The notes under the pieces were generated by a model. It worked only from the letters and a program-made list of their open reading frames with translations. It was not told the origin of the DNA and searched no databases. 64,000 nt of DNA from Lagopus muta (lineage: Eukaryota; Chordata; Aves; Galliformes; Phasianidae), in the NCBI RefSeq assembly GCF_023343835.1, contig NC_064435.1, positions 84,392,134 to 84,456,133 of the forward strand, written 5' to 3'. Positions 1 through 11,700 of the stretch are shown piece by piece (position 1 is the stretch's first letter; each line of letters starts with the position of its first letter). A program made the translations under genes and the position numbers.

Positions 1-3000
1 TTGCAGCTGACTGAGGATGGGAGACGTTCCCTCTTTTTTCAGAAACATTCTTTATCAAAGATTGAGGCTGTCTTGAATGGTTTTTCTGTTTAAATGGTAG
101 GATTTGAAAGAGAAGTAGCCTTCAGAAAGCATAACAGCTGAGACATGAGAATTACAGGTTCAGATCACGTAGGATATGCATGGATATGCATTTTCAGTAA
201 AGTTTGCAGGCTCTCAAAGTAAAGGATAGGAATGAGAGAAGTCAGCACAGCCAGGAAAGTGCTTTGGGAGCCCCACTGGGAGCGTGCTTTGCTGATGGCA
301 ACTACTTTGTCCATGCTGAAGGGTATGTGTAGAATGACTTGAAGAGGCTTTGGATCAGGCATGCATTGAAGGAAAGAAAAGCATTCTTCCTTACTAAGTG
401 TTTTTCCTACCTTTTTTTTTTTTTTTTTTTTTCCTGTTTTTAATTATTGTTGCTATTGCTGTTTGGTTTTGGTTTTGTTTTCAGAAAAATCTGGGACTTT
501 TCACACCAAAAGCCATTTCCTCACGTGCTGGTGGCCCTTGAATTCATGACATATCCCACAGCCTCGTACAAAGTTGAACACAAATGGAACAGTAGTTCCA
601 TTTGGAAACTGAGTTCTGGTTGTATATTTCAGCTACATAATCATATAGGAAGCAAAGAATTATTTTTTTTCCTAATAAAAACTTAAAAGCCTAATTAAAA
701 AAAAAAAAAAATTAAAGCCTAATGAAAACAAGGTAACTTGTAGGCAGAGTGGAATCATCAAAATGGAGCTGGGCCAGCACTCCTAGGTTATCCTAAGATG
801 GTACTTAGGAAGAATCTGTCACCGTGCGTGGTCACAGCCCAGATACCACTTTCAAGTAGACCATGCCTGGTTTTGCCACCTCCTTAAATTGCAGATTCAG
901 GTCCTCTAACAACTCACTAACAACTCCACTGGTGTACAGTGATGCTTAAAGGGATGACTGACTACAAAAGCTTGGGCACCTCTTGTTTCACTGGATGCAC
1001 ACAAAAGTGTAGAAGGCAAAGCTGTCCTGTTCACATTGCCAGAGCAAGCAAGTCAGGAATGCTTTGTTTTTCACATCTGATGTTTCAGAGCAGTGTGGGA
1101 GTAAGGGAGCTGTATTCACTGCTGTCACCTCGCCTACACTGCAGGCTCTGGCCCCAGGTAACCACTTTTAAATAGAAGCTGGCAAACTCATAAGGGGTGG
1201 AGGTAAACAGAGAAACAATAGAGGGAAATTATATCCCACAGAGCACTGCATTTAAGGAGTCTGTGTCCCACGCATAGTTCCCCTTCTCCTTTTCCATGTT
1301 TTCCTTCCAGAAGGCCTCTAGAATGCAGAAAATGCTCTGCATAAGCAGGGTTTTATAGTAAATCTTGTAGTGTTTCTAAATGCTGATTTGAAAATTAGAT
1401 TTCTTACTTTAAATCAGGGCATGTTCAGGCATATATTTTGCCTGCTTTAAAAATGTGGTGTCAGTCTAATTACTTCAAGTAGTTTCTTTTGCCAGTGGAA
1501 ACAGTCATTTGTGATGGCCATCCAACTTGATAGAAAAGGTGATTCGTTTAGAGAGAAGGAGAAAAAAGAAAAGAAGCAGTACAGTTTCTGAGAGGAGATA
1601 GATGTGTGTTGTTAGTAAGGAGAAGAGTAACCTACAGAGAGATCCAATAAAAACTACAGCATGAAACCCAAGACTTTGCAATGCCCCGTGCAGTATTTAA
1701 AAAGATGGAAGAAATGCATAGGTCACCCTTTAGATGTAAAACACAGAGCAATTTGTGACATCTGTCACAGAGGCATTGAGGGAATTTATTTCCATTCAGA
1801 ACTCAAACATATGTGAGCATTCTAGCTTCATAGATTGTTCTGCTTTGCATATTAATTATCAAGAAGTATTAAACAGCAAGAAATGAGGAATGGAAATGAC
1901 AGAAATGAAGACAAAATGCTGCTGAACAAATTATGTATTTTCTTCTTTGAATGATTTTGTAGATGACAATTATAAATGAAGACTGGATAAAATCCTAAAC
2001 CATATTTTTGTTAGCATTATTCCAATGATCTGCAGGGTTTAACGTATTTTTTAATAACATTTTGGTTTCATGCCTGCTGTAGAAAATGTAGAAAATCTAT
2101 ATTTTCCATATTTAGTTAATGTACAAATTACTGTGTAGGCAAGAGAGGGGCAAAATCATTACAGAGGGATTTTTTCAAAGAAGCTATTAGTCTTGTTCCT
2201 AATTGCACTGCTCATTTGAAACCATAAAGGCTTATAATGGTAGGTAGCTTGTTGAGAGGTAGCTCAATTAAACCCATTTATTTTACCTACAGCTCAAGAT
2301 GCTTATTTTCGTTTTGGTAACTTAGCAGCCTAATGTATTTGTAATGCATTCTACTTCTTGAAAAGGTTTCTTTTTTTTTCCAGAGTCGTTCATTTTGATA
2401 ATAAGTTGCTGTGCAGATTTCCCCAGAACAGAATCTCTAAATTTTTGGCTAACCAGCCATCCCTCCTTTTGCAGAGCCAAACGATTTTTATGCTGATATT
2501 TTTTTGGGAGCTCAGCAGACAGACCTTTAATCAAGTATGAAATATTAGCGCATCCAAAGCATTTTGTCTTTTTATAAAATGTGATCCCAGACAGTCTGGC
2601 TTGGAATCAGATACAGCAGATGGGATTTTGTCTCTTTACTAAAGAAGATTTTTTCTTTCCAAGTTGTGGTATAAAAGAAGGAGAAAAGCTGCAGTAGAAC
2701 TGCATTACGTAGAAAAATTTACCTACAGGCAGCACAAAGTGTCTGTACCAGTTTGCCTTTAAGAGCTGAAGTCAGGAAGGCTTCTTCTTAGGAGTAAAAT
2801 TTCATGCATAAGTAAGTTTTTATAGGATTAGGGCTTTCTTGTCTCCTAGGACATCTCGGGTGACTTGCTCATAATTCTTTCAAAACGTGAACAAAGTGAG
2901 AAATCTGGTAAGGTCTAATTTGGTCTCTTTTGCCTGCTAACGAGACAGATTCCTGACTAACAGCCTCCAGTCTTTCTGTTTGTATCTTTCAAAACCCTTT

Positions 3001-3443
3001 GCAGCAGTGATTCATACTGGGTACAAGGACACCCACTTATGAGTCAGAACCAGCTAGAGAGTATCCCACTGTGAAGGTTGGCAGACGAGCTTCGCGTGTC
3101 GTCACTAGGAACTTAATGAAGCAGGAATCTGCTCACTTCTCCCCCAGCAAAAGAGCGAAGGGTGACTTTGAGCAAAAGGCTATAAATGGCTTAAAAGAAC
3201 AACCAAACCCAGAAGGTGGAAAGCAACAGGAAACGGGAGATGAAAGATTATGTAACTGCATAACTTAATATGTGTGCTGAAAAACAAAAGTGAAAATCTT
3301 CCTTGTTGTTTTGATGACGTGGGAAGAAGTTGAAAGATGCACATGGCATGCATTTTTTTGGCATTTCTAATCACTCCCTCCTACCTCTTTCCTAATCAAT
3401 CTGGAACCTTCATTGGCTTGACTTCCGATGCTTGCTTTTGCAG
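1..3443 (+). other. HIVEP1: HIVEP1 intron (3' part)
   Basis: This stretch precedes an acceptor (pyrimidine-rich run ending in CAG at 3441-3443) and is read as intron. I looked for the family's C2H2 zinc-finger exon and saw no cysteine/histidine-spaced coding segment here. It holds a T run at about 412-432 and an A run at about 697-711. Short open frames on both strands show no recognisable domain. The intron must end in phase 1, because the following exon starts with the last two bases of a glycine codon. Confidence 0.8.
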
Positions 3444-3961
3444 GTGAGAAGCAAAGATTGGGCTGTGATCGGTCAGGGTTTGATGCGGAGGAATCCGATG
3501 GTGCGGATGAAGATGAAAATGACAATGAAGATGATGATGAAGACAGCCAAGCTGAGTCAGTCCTATCCACAACCCCCTCGGTGACGGCCAGCCCCCAGCA
3601 TCACCCCTCTCGACACGGCCTGCAGGATGCCACAAGCGCTGATGAGGACAGCAGACTGCCGGACTGCTTTGGTGGGATTCACACGGACTCCATGGATGGT
3701 CTCCCAAAAGCACTGCTCACCAAGATGACTGTCCTTAGCGCAGCGCAGTCAGTTAGCAGGACCTCCAGGTCACCAGCAGAGTTTACCCACCAGGAAGAAA
3801 ACGAGGACAAAGCCCAGGAGAGAGGAGCTGGTCCCCACAGTGCGGGTACTGCACTGGTGGACTCTGCTCCTGCTTCTCCAGGTCGCCATATGTCTGTGGA
3901 TTACCCCGATCCAGAAACAACTGTGGCCCACTCCTCAGTAGCAACCACAATCCTTACAAAG
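3444..3961 (+). CDS. HIVEP1: HIVEP1 penultimate coding exon
   Basis: This is an internal exon of the HIVEP1 transcription factor, a very large nuclear C2H2 zinc-finger protein (human form about 2,700 residues) that binds kappaB-like enhancer motifs. The exon lies just downstream of the second zinc-finger pair, which is outside the window. It encodes a split glycine followed by 172 residues. It opens with a GEKQR motif, then a strongly acidic Asp/Glu/Asn run, then an [17 protein letters not shown] segment that is highly recognisable for HIVEP1. The rest is Ser/Pro-rich and likely disordered. The acceptor is CAG at 3441-3443. The donor is GTAGGA at 3962, after a complete AAG codon, so the exon ends in phase 0. 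The frame stays open into the intron to 4084, but that extension has no family resemblance and is not coding. Confidence 0.93.
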
Positions 3962-6674
3962 GTAGGAGTCCAGTTCTGGGGGTCAGAGTGTTATTTAAAG
4001 ATCATGTTGGTGATTTTTCACAGGTCTTGCCCTTCATTCTTAGAGTTGTTGGCTCATGCTTTAAAAGAGTTGAAAAATAGCTGAAGCACAAATGTGTAGC
4101 CTGTAGAGACAGCAGTGTCGTAGTGGCACTGGCATCGTTTCTGAAAGGATTAATTGTAATGCGGTCATTTCAGATGAAGTTTGGAGCTAGTAGAATGTAT
4201 TGCAAATGAGATTGGATATTACAGATATGTAGAATGAATGTATGGTGGGGGTCATGAAGTTTTCAGTGGAAAGTGATGTAATTCAGAAGTCACTTTACTC
4301 TGAAATACAACAGTGGAATCATTGGTAACTCCCAGGGAAGACTAATCTAGTCCCAAAGGTTTTTGCCTTATTGCTGTACAAAAAATTGGGCAGTTGCTTA
4401 TCTCTCCCCAAAAATGTTTAACAGTAAATTTAGAATGAGCACCATATGTTCAAGGAATCTAGGGATTGCCTTTGCAGAATAACAAAAGGAGATAGAAGCA
4501 CAGATCTGAGATCTGAGTTCCCACTGCTCCCAGTTTTTCTCCAAATGAAGGAGCATTTTGATAGGAAAAGGATCATTTTTGTCCATCACTATTCTGGGCA
4601 GACAGACATGTGGAAAGGTGAAGTCAGTTGATGAGCAAGACTGCAGGTGTATTCAGTAACATTTGCAACCAGTGCTTGTAAAGCTACAGGGAGCCAGCAG
4701 GTGTTAAGCATTTTACAGTTCAGCAGTATTCTAATGGAGTTTAATGGGGACAGCATAAATCATATACTTCATTGACCCTAATGATATCTTTTGAAAGTTT
4801 TGAATTCTTACTGTGACCACGAGGGCAGTAAGGCTTCCCAGGGTAATGCCCAGAAAAATACGATGCAAAATATTGCAAAGTTTCAAGTGGAGGAGTAATT
4901 ACCTCCCTGTCTGTGATGACTTCAGCGTAGATGCATGCAGTTACAGAAAAATAAGCGTCAGGAAATGTTGAAAATCATAAGCAGCAGGTAAAGATTTGAT
5001 GATAGTTCAAGTACTCAGTGACTTGTTCTTTGAAAATCTCTACTGCTGAATTGGTTTTTTAAAAGAGTTAAATAATGAACTGTTGGCAAGGAAAGCCAGT
5101 AAAAATTATTGCTGCGTTTCATTGTTTGACGTATCGTCATTCCTGCTTGTAAGAACTGTGAGTGCCGTGTGGCAAGTATGAGTTGGAGCAGTTTTGTAGT
5201 GTGACAGGGAATAAGATGTAGTGATCTCTGGTCGCTGCAGACATCTGTCACAAAAGGTAGGACCATAATATTTGTGTTGTGTGCCCAGTTGTTATCCATA
5301 GATACCAAGAAGGCATTTGACTCTCTTAATCAGACAGAACTACTGAAGGATCAAGAAAATATTCACACAGATAAAATCATGAAAAGTTCTTAAATGTATA
5401 TAACTCTAACAATTCTCCACATTAATATTAAAAAGGCATGTAAGTGATAAAAGGCAGTCATTCCATACCAGACTGCCTCCTCCGTTCCCAGTCAGAGGAA
5501 GTGGTAGCTGTGGTTCTGATGTTTAATCTGCAGTCTGCTCCCATCATGCGTGTTTGTGGATCCAACTTCTTGCCGTTGAGACAAGGGATTGAGAAAGTTT
5601 AGGAAGGCTGTATGTTCTTTCAAAAGTATCTGTACCAGCTTATGAAGATTTCTAGTGAAATGTCAGACACCACTTAGTCCTGAGAAAGACTTTCATTTCC
5701 TTCTGACACGTCTTCCCATGTAGAATAGATGACACTGCATGGTCAATAAATTCTGTTCACCTTTAACCAGTACATTTCCTACTAGCTGTTTTCAAAGACT
5801 TTTGTTGGTAATTTGTTTTTGTGCCTCCTCCAGAGATTTTTTGAGAATTTGGTCAAAGCCACTGAATTACAGTTTAGGACTCTGTAAACCAAATAAAGTT
5901 GTGCTGTTCTTTCTGTATTACAGGCAGGCCTAACATTAAAAATTGACTTCAACTGCAGTTTAAGATTTCTTGATTTAGGTGTTTTTAGGAAAGGAGTTGC
6001 TAGCCTTGGCCAGTAACAGAGTCTACGTAAGAGGAAAAGAGAGTATATAATACAATTGTTTATCCAGGTCTGTGCACCAAACCAAGGCAAGATGGGGCAG
6101 CTGTGGGATGTGGGTCTCACACCTCATTCCAGTGTCCATCCATCACCTCAGCCTCAGTGGGTGCTGCAGTTATCATCCTTCTCTTGTCACCCATTTTCTG
6201 GGCTAGGGTAATAAATGGGCAAACGGGTTGTGATGCTATCCCTGCCTTCCTGAGGCTGCAGTGCCTCTGGTAAGCGAATCTGGTGTATCAGAAGTGCCGG
6301 CTTATTTAACATTTTTGCCTGAGGTGATTTTCACGATAAACAGCTCTCCAAAGCTGCCTTCCTCCTTTAGAAAAAACAGCCACGTACAGAGGATATTCAG
6401 CAATGTTTTTGAGTCCTGTGCTGAAGAGAAACGAGCAAGGATAATCATGAGAGGAAAATTCAATTAGTAGGAGAGGAAGGAGTTGGAAAAAGAAAGGAAG
6501 GAAATCAGTTCATTGTTCAAGCTGGGCAGCATTTACCGTGAGCCAGTCTGTTGTTGTTTTCATCTAAAACGAAGTGTGAGGGGGTGGGCAGCACGCCAAG
6601 CAACCTCGAGATTCCATGTAACCTGGGGGCAGCAGCAGCCATCCTGTTAACACGTCCCTCTCGTTCTCTCCCAG
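3962..6674 (+). other. HIVEP1: HIVEP1 last intron
   Basis: A GT-AG intron of 2,713 bp in phase 0. It begins GTAGGA and ends with a pyrimidine-rich tract and CAG at 6672-6674. I see no repeat of known family and no RNA gene inside. A stretch at about 5299-5360 can be read as a reverse-transcriptase-like KAFDSLN motif, but it is too short to call. Confidence 0.88.
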
Positions 6675-7844
6675 AGCACGCCTTCTGCCACCTCTCCCTC
6701 CTCGCCCGCGGAGCAGAGCCTGCAGACCGCGACGGCATCGCCCTACACCGAAATCCAGGAGGAGAAGCTGCCCAGCGCCCCACTGCGCTCTGCCGAGCTG
6801 AGGCTGAGCCAGACTCACCTCTTCAGCCACCTTCCGCTGCATTCTCAGCAGCAGGCCAAGGCGCCCTATGGCATGGTGCCAGTAGGGGGGCTTCAAGTGG
6901 TCCCTGCCGGCCTGGCCACCTACTCCACCTTTGTGCCCATTCAAGCTGGCCCGGTGCAACTCACCATTCCCGCCGTCGGCGTCATCCACAGAACTACGAG
7001 CGGCCTCGGTGAGGTGGGTTGCACCGCCTCGGCTGCCGCCACGAATCCCATCGGGGTTGCCGAAGTGAACAGCGTGGTGCCGTGTATTCCTATTGGCCAG
7101 ATCAACGTGCCAGGCATCCAGGGTCTCAGCACGCCCAGCTTGCAGCCTCTCCCACCCCTGGGCATGGAGACGGTGAACATCTTAGGCCTGACAAACACGA
7201 ACATAGCCCCACAGATGCGCCCTCCTGGAATCACTCTGAATGCCGTGGGCCTCCAGGTCCTGACTGCCAGCGCTACTCCCCAGGGCAAGCCCAGCCCTCA
7301 GGCGCACATCCCAGGCCTGCAGATACTGAACATTGCCTTGCCCACCCTCATTCCCTCCATCAGCCCGGTCAGCGCGGATGGGCAAGGAGCCTCCGAACCA
7401 CCAGCTTCAGGAAGCAAAGCTGGTGATGTCCAGCAAGAGCCAGCTCCTGCCAGCTTCCCCGACGTGGGCCACGCGGCCAGGGCTGCTTCTCCTCAGGTGG
7501 TTGCCGGTGGCCAGCGGTACAGCGTGAAGAGCCTTGCGGAGCCTGCCCCCGCGAGCGACTATGAAAGACTCAATGGGCAGGGGAAAGGTGATGCTGAAAA
7601 GACTGACCTCGCCGACCACAGTAAGCCAAAGTGCGACGTCTCTTCGGTTCAGGTCAAAAGGGCTTCCCCGGTACAGCCCCGCTCAAAGGTGAATTCTGAC
7701 GTTTTAACCAAGTCCCCGGTCCATCGAACTGTCTCTCCGGATAGACAGGTACACAGGCCAGCAGCATTGCCCCGGAGGCAAAACACGGTGCAGTTTAGTG
7801 ATGGCAGCAGTGACGATGAGGATAGACTCATAATAGCAACCTAG
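6675..7844 (+). CDS. HIVEP1: HIVEP1 terminal coding exon
   Basis: The last exon encodes the C-terminal 389 residues of HIVEP1 and ends at TAG 7842-7844. It begins in phase 0 directly after the acceptor at 6674, and joining it to the upstream exon keeps one open frame. Family hallmarks are a QTHLFSHLPLHSQQQ segment at about exon residues 48-62, the MVPVGG...VPAGL...STFVP stretch from residue 67, repeated hydrophobic GLQ.LN/GLQ.L motifs in the middle, and a C-terminal tail with RRQ.TVQFSD followed by SSDDEDRLIIAT. The middle is rich in Pro, Ala and hydrophobic residues, as in the mammalian protein. The acidic serine tail looks like a casein kinase 2 substrate, which is inference. An apparent ATG-started frame from 6873 is only an internal part of this exon. 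Confidence 0.95.
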   Translation, partial: STPSATSPSSPAEQSLQTATASPYTEIQEEKLPSAPLRSAELRLSQTHLFSHLPLHSQQQAKAPYGMVPVGGLQVVPAGLATYSTFVPIQAGPVQLTIPAVGVIHRTTSGLGEVGCTASAAATNPIGVAEVNSVVPCIPIGQINVPGIQGLSTPSLQPLPPLGMETVNILGLTNTNIAPQMRPPGITLNAVGLQVLTASATPQGKPSPQAHIPGLQILNIALPTLIPSISPVSADGQGASEPPASGSKAGDVQQEPAPASFPDVGHAARAASPQVVAGGQRYSVKSLAEPAPASDYERLNGQGKGDAEKTDLADHSKPKCDVSSVQVKRASPVQPRSKVNSDVLTKSPVHRTVSPDRQVHRPAALPRRQNTVQFSDGSSDDEDRLIIAT

Positions 7845-8785
7845 TTTTTGTTTTCCATTGTGTTTATTTTTTTATAACACTTACAGGTTTCTTTGCAAAC
7901 CTTCCTTTCCTTAAAGCACATTTTTCTGACACAAACCCATTACTAATCTTTGTGCAATCATGAACTCTTGACCAATAATTGTTTTTTCTTGTCAGCTCCA
8001 GCCATTTTTGTACATGTTGTATAGACGATTGTGCCTTTTTGGAGTTTTATGTTTAGAAACCTGTACAGATTGTTGAATATATATATATAAAATATATATA
8101 TATAAAATATGTATATTAAACCCAGGTAGTTGCTTGTGTTTAGTAAGTAAACATCTTATGTCAGATAAATAAATGATTAAATTATATGTTGCACTGTTAA
8201 ATGTAAATTTTTATGGCTGTGGGACAAAGTTTCTGTGTACAGATCTAGTATGTAAAACTCCATATTTATTGTATCCATATTAGTCTTGGAAAAGGGTCTG
8301 TCCATCTTTCTTGTGTAAGACGGTAGCTTTACACTTCAAAGAGAAATACAGTATCTGTGTTATGAAATATTACAGTAAAATTTTGTTTACTGACTTTATC
8401 ATTGCTTATGTTGTACCTTCTTGATGCAAAGGTGGAGAAGTGCTCGACTCAGTCATTTTAGTGTCGTTCCCTTTGCTTTCAGCTTAAAAGGATTTGGCGA
8501 TGGCATGTGCCCACCTGGTTTCACCTGCTGTAAGAGAAAGGGTACCTTCTGTAGGCATTTGGAAAAAAAAGCTTCCTCTGCAAAACATCTGGTGATGATG
8601 AAGCAGGGAGGGAATCCCTCAAGTTTTTTCTTTACAGTAAGCATCCACCAGCCCAATTTTTTTCCTCTTCATACCTTAAATTTGAAAGCTTCCCTGAGGG
8701 AAGAGGGTCAAGGTGAATTATTTTTGTAATGTTGAACTATAAAGCCACTTTTTATTGAAATTAAAATATTGTTAAACAAGAAAGG
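7845..8785 (+). other. HIVEP1: HIVEP1 3' UTR
   Basis: AT-rich sequence after the stop codon, typical of a vertebrate 3' UTR. Candidate polyadenylation signals are AATAAA at 8168-8173 and ATTAAA at 8760-8765. The second lies in a conserved-looking TTTTTATTGAAATTAAAAT context and is my preferred end, with cleavage about 20 bases further on. An alternating AT tract sits at about 8076-8116. The end point is approximate. Confidence 0.6.
8076..8116. repeat. AT-rich near-duplicated tract
   Basis: An alternating A/T stretch in which an ATATATATATAAAAT-like unit occurs twice in tandem, inside the HIVEP1 3' UTR. It can fold back on itself in RNA as a weak AU hairpin. Confidence 0.8.
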
Positions 8786-11700
8786 AATAGTTCTATGTCT
8801 GTTTTTAATTGCAAAATCTGCCCAGCAGTTGATAAAGCGGGACAAAGTTAATTGTTCCCTAAATTTGACTTTGCCTTATTCATTCAGGATTTAAAAAAGA
8901 AAAGGAAATAGGTTTTACACATGCAATTCATGTGCCCTTACATTGACAGACTCGTGGGCATACAAGACATGGATGGATCCCAGAGTCCTGCAACTGAATA
9001 AAAATTGTGATTGCACACAGTGAATACAGTTCAGGGGTGCCGTGAAAATTTTCCTATGTTCAGCTACTTGAGGAAAGAAGCCTCGCATGCTGTAAGGAAA
9101 CGCACTTGTGAAAGTTTCAAGCTGACCTGTGATCTTCAAAGCGCTGTTTTTTATGCTGTGCCCTTCCATCACGTTCTTGCAGTGATAAAAAGTTTATAAA
9201 ACTGTTTTAACAAGCTAATTTCAGTCGAAAACTGTTAAGATGTCAATTTGAAGCAGGATTGCCTATATGAAAATAACCAGGATGAGGGCACACAAAGCAG
9301 CTGGAGGAAAAGGGTGGGAAGCAAAGCATCAGGAGCAAAGCTGAATGAGAGCTGAGCTGTGTAGTTCACAGACCAACTCCTGCATCCAGCTCAGAGAAGT
9401 AATTCACACCTTGTACTGCTTGTATTCAGGAACGGCAATATTCAAGATCCCTTCGTAACCTTTCTTCATCTTCCGTACTGTACTTGCGTTGTACTCGTTA
9501 CATTATTCCATTAAGGTGTGTTGTGAATCTGTAGGCGATGTTGAGTGAGCTTTATTAACTTTCAGAGCACTTCAGGACCAGAAAATCATTTATATCACTG
9601 TGATCATCTGCCAGTTTTACTAATCCAGCGATTAGAAACGCACATGCTAGAAACGAGAAATTGCTGTCGGGTCAGACGTGAACGTTTGTGACATTTCTGG
9701 TTGTGTGGAGCCTCCGCTGAGGGCTGAGCACCCAAACCACGAAGCCAAACTCTCAACTCACATTGAGTTAATGAGAGTTAAGAGTTCTCAGCGCTCCGCA
9801 GCACCGGACTCCAAAGTTGTGAGTGTCTCGTGTGCAGCCGCTGTGTGAAGTGTCACTGTGCTTTTGTATGTTCTTTCTATAAGCGTGTGGTGGTGTCGAT
9901 GTGTCTAACATCATTATCATTTATACCAAACGTGAAATTACCTCAACCAGCCCAAGTTAAAGAAAGCCATTGCTGCATTACATATGATTTGAGAGCCTTG
10001 CTACTGGAACCAGGGGAAGGCTTGTTGTTAATCAACCCTATGCATTAGTTTTGACTTCTTCAAAGTGAGCATATACCAGAAAACTAGAACTATGCTGATT
10101 AATTCGAGGCTATTTTCCTATAGTGTGACAAAAAGATAACTGGATCACACAGGTTTACAGTAATGTGAGCCTATCGCCAACATTTTGATTGCTATTGCAA
10201 GGATTAGTATTTCTCTGAATTTTATCAGGAAGCATTAAGAAGTAGCTGTTCCACATGCCCTGAAGTTCTGATTCATAACCATTTAGAAACTCCAGAGATT
10301 TACCATAGACGTATCTTAAATATTTACTTAACTAGCAATTTTTCTGTGCTCTTGTTCTGAGAATTAATGCCAGGAAATGCTGTACTGGCACAGAGAAGCA
10401 ATCACCAGTTTAACACAAAATTCATCCTGGTAAATCAGATCGTCTACATGTGTCTCTTTTCTGTTCCAGGTGTTTTGAAGACAACAAGGTCAAGAGATGG
10501 AAGTGGTATCTTGAAGAGTAGGAATGGCAAGGCAACAGATAATGTCATAATGAGGAAAGTTAGATGTCTGTCATTTGGTAAGTCAACAGCAGTAAAATAG
10601 AGGAAAAGGACCAATAGACAGCGAGCAATCACCACACTTCACCATGTAAAGCAGATGAAGTACTCATTTGAAGCAGGATCTCTGATATATCTAACTTTGT
10701 TCAAATGGAGTTGGGAGGACATCACACTTTTCTAGAAGATTTGCCACCCTGATGACTACTGTTTTCCTTCCCTTTAAAATGTTTCAAAATGAGTTTTCCT
10801 TGAGGTACTTCTATAGCACTGGGCAAAGGGGAAAAAAATCCTAGGAAAATGACTAGATTAAAGAGGTTACACTCCCTACCTCTCCTCTGTCAGTGCCTAT
10901 CAGTTCCATTTTTATCATGCATGTAACCAGTATCTATACTGTACACCTGCACACAGGTGTCCTGCATTTGCACAAACCTGGGAATGCTGCTAGCAGTTGT
11001 ATTTTCAATCTGAGTTAATTCTTTTTCTATTTTAAATTGCATTTTCTTCTTTCAATTCAATAGTAGTACACTGTGGCAGTAATGCACAATTGCACTTCCC
11101 TTGCCACAGGGATCCCTCTGTTCAAGTTAGTAGCAAACATCACAGAGATTTGCCAGTTCAGGATTAGGTACTGGCAGTCTTCGGATGGTGTAAATTATCA
11201 CAGCTGAATTGGAGTAAATAGCATTGGGTTGTTTACTCAGGGATCAATTTTTAACGACTGTCAGACATCCTCTGGCAAATCCAGGACAGCTGTTCAAACA
11301 TTAAAAGGCCAGGGTGAGTGTTTCTCCTCTGTGCACCCAGGCACAGTCTGGCATCTTCACACAACCTATTCCCATCAACAGGGTGCAAACAGGTGCTGGC
11401 TAAAGACTGGGCACAAGTACAGCTACAGTAAGGACATGACATGGTCAGCTTCTGTGAGAGACATGCAGATGCTTCCCTGTTAAGTGCCAGGGGCCCTCCC
11501 TAGAAAAAGAATTGAGCGGTTGCCTGGAGCTCTCCTTTCAGCTTGGACTGCAGTTGATTTCTCATTGCAGGACGTGATGTTCGCTGGTAAGGTGGATATC
11601 AGATTTTGAGGACGGTTTGTTCCCTTGCAGTCCATGTGACAATATTGGTTTTAGGACAGGGACTCTATTAAAATAATGTGACTGTATTCTGTATTTGGGG

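Noticed and set aside
3962..4084. Extension of the HIVEP1 exon frame past the donor
   Set aside because: The GTAGGA donor is good, phase matches the next exon, and the extra translation does not resemble HIVEP1.
5299..5360. Possible reverse-transcriptase motif reading as DTKKAFDSLNQ in the HIVEP1 intron
   Set aside because: About 20 codons only, with no flanking homology that I can see. Could be an ancient LINE relic, but chance is not excluded.
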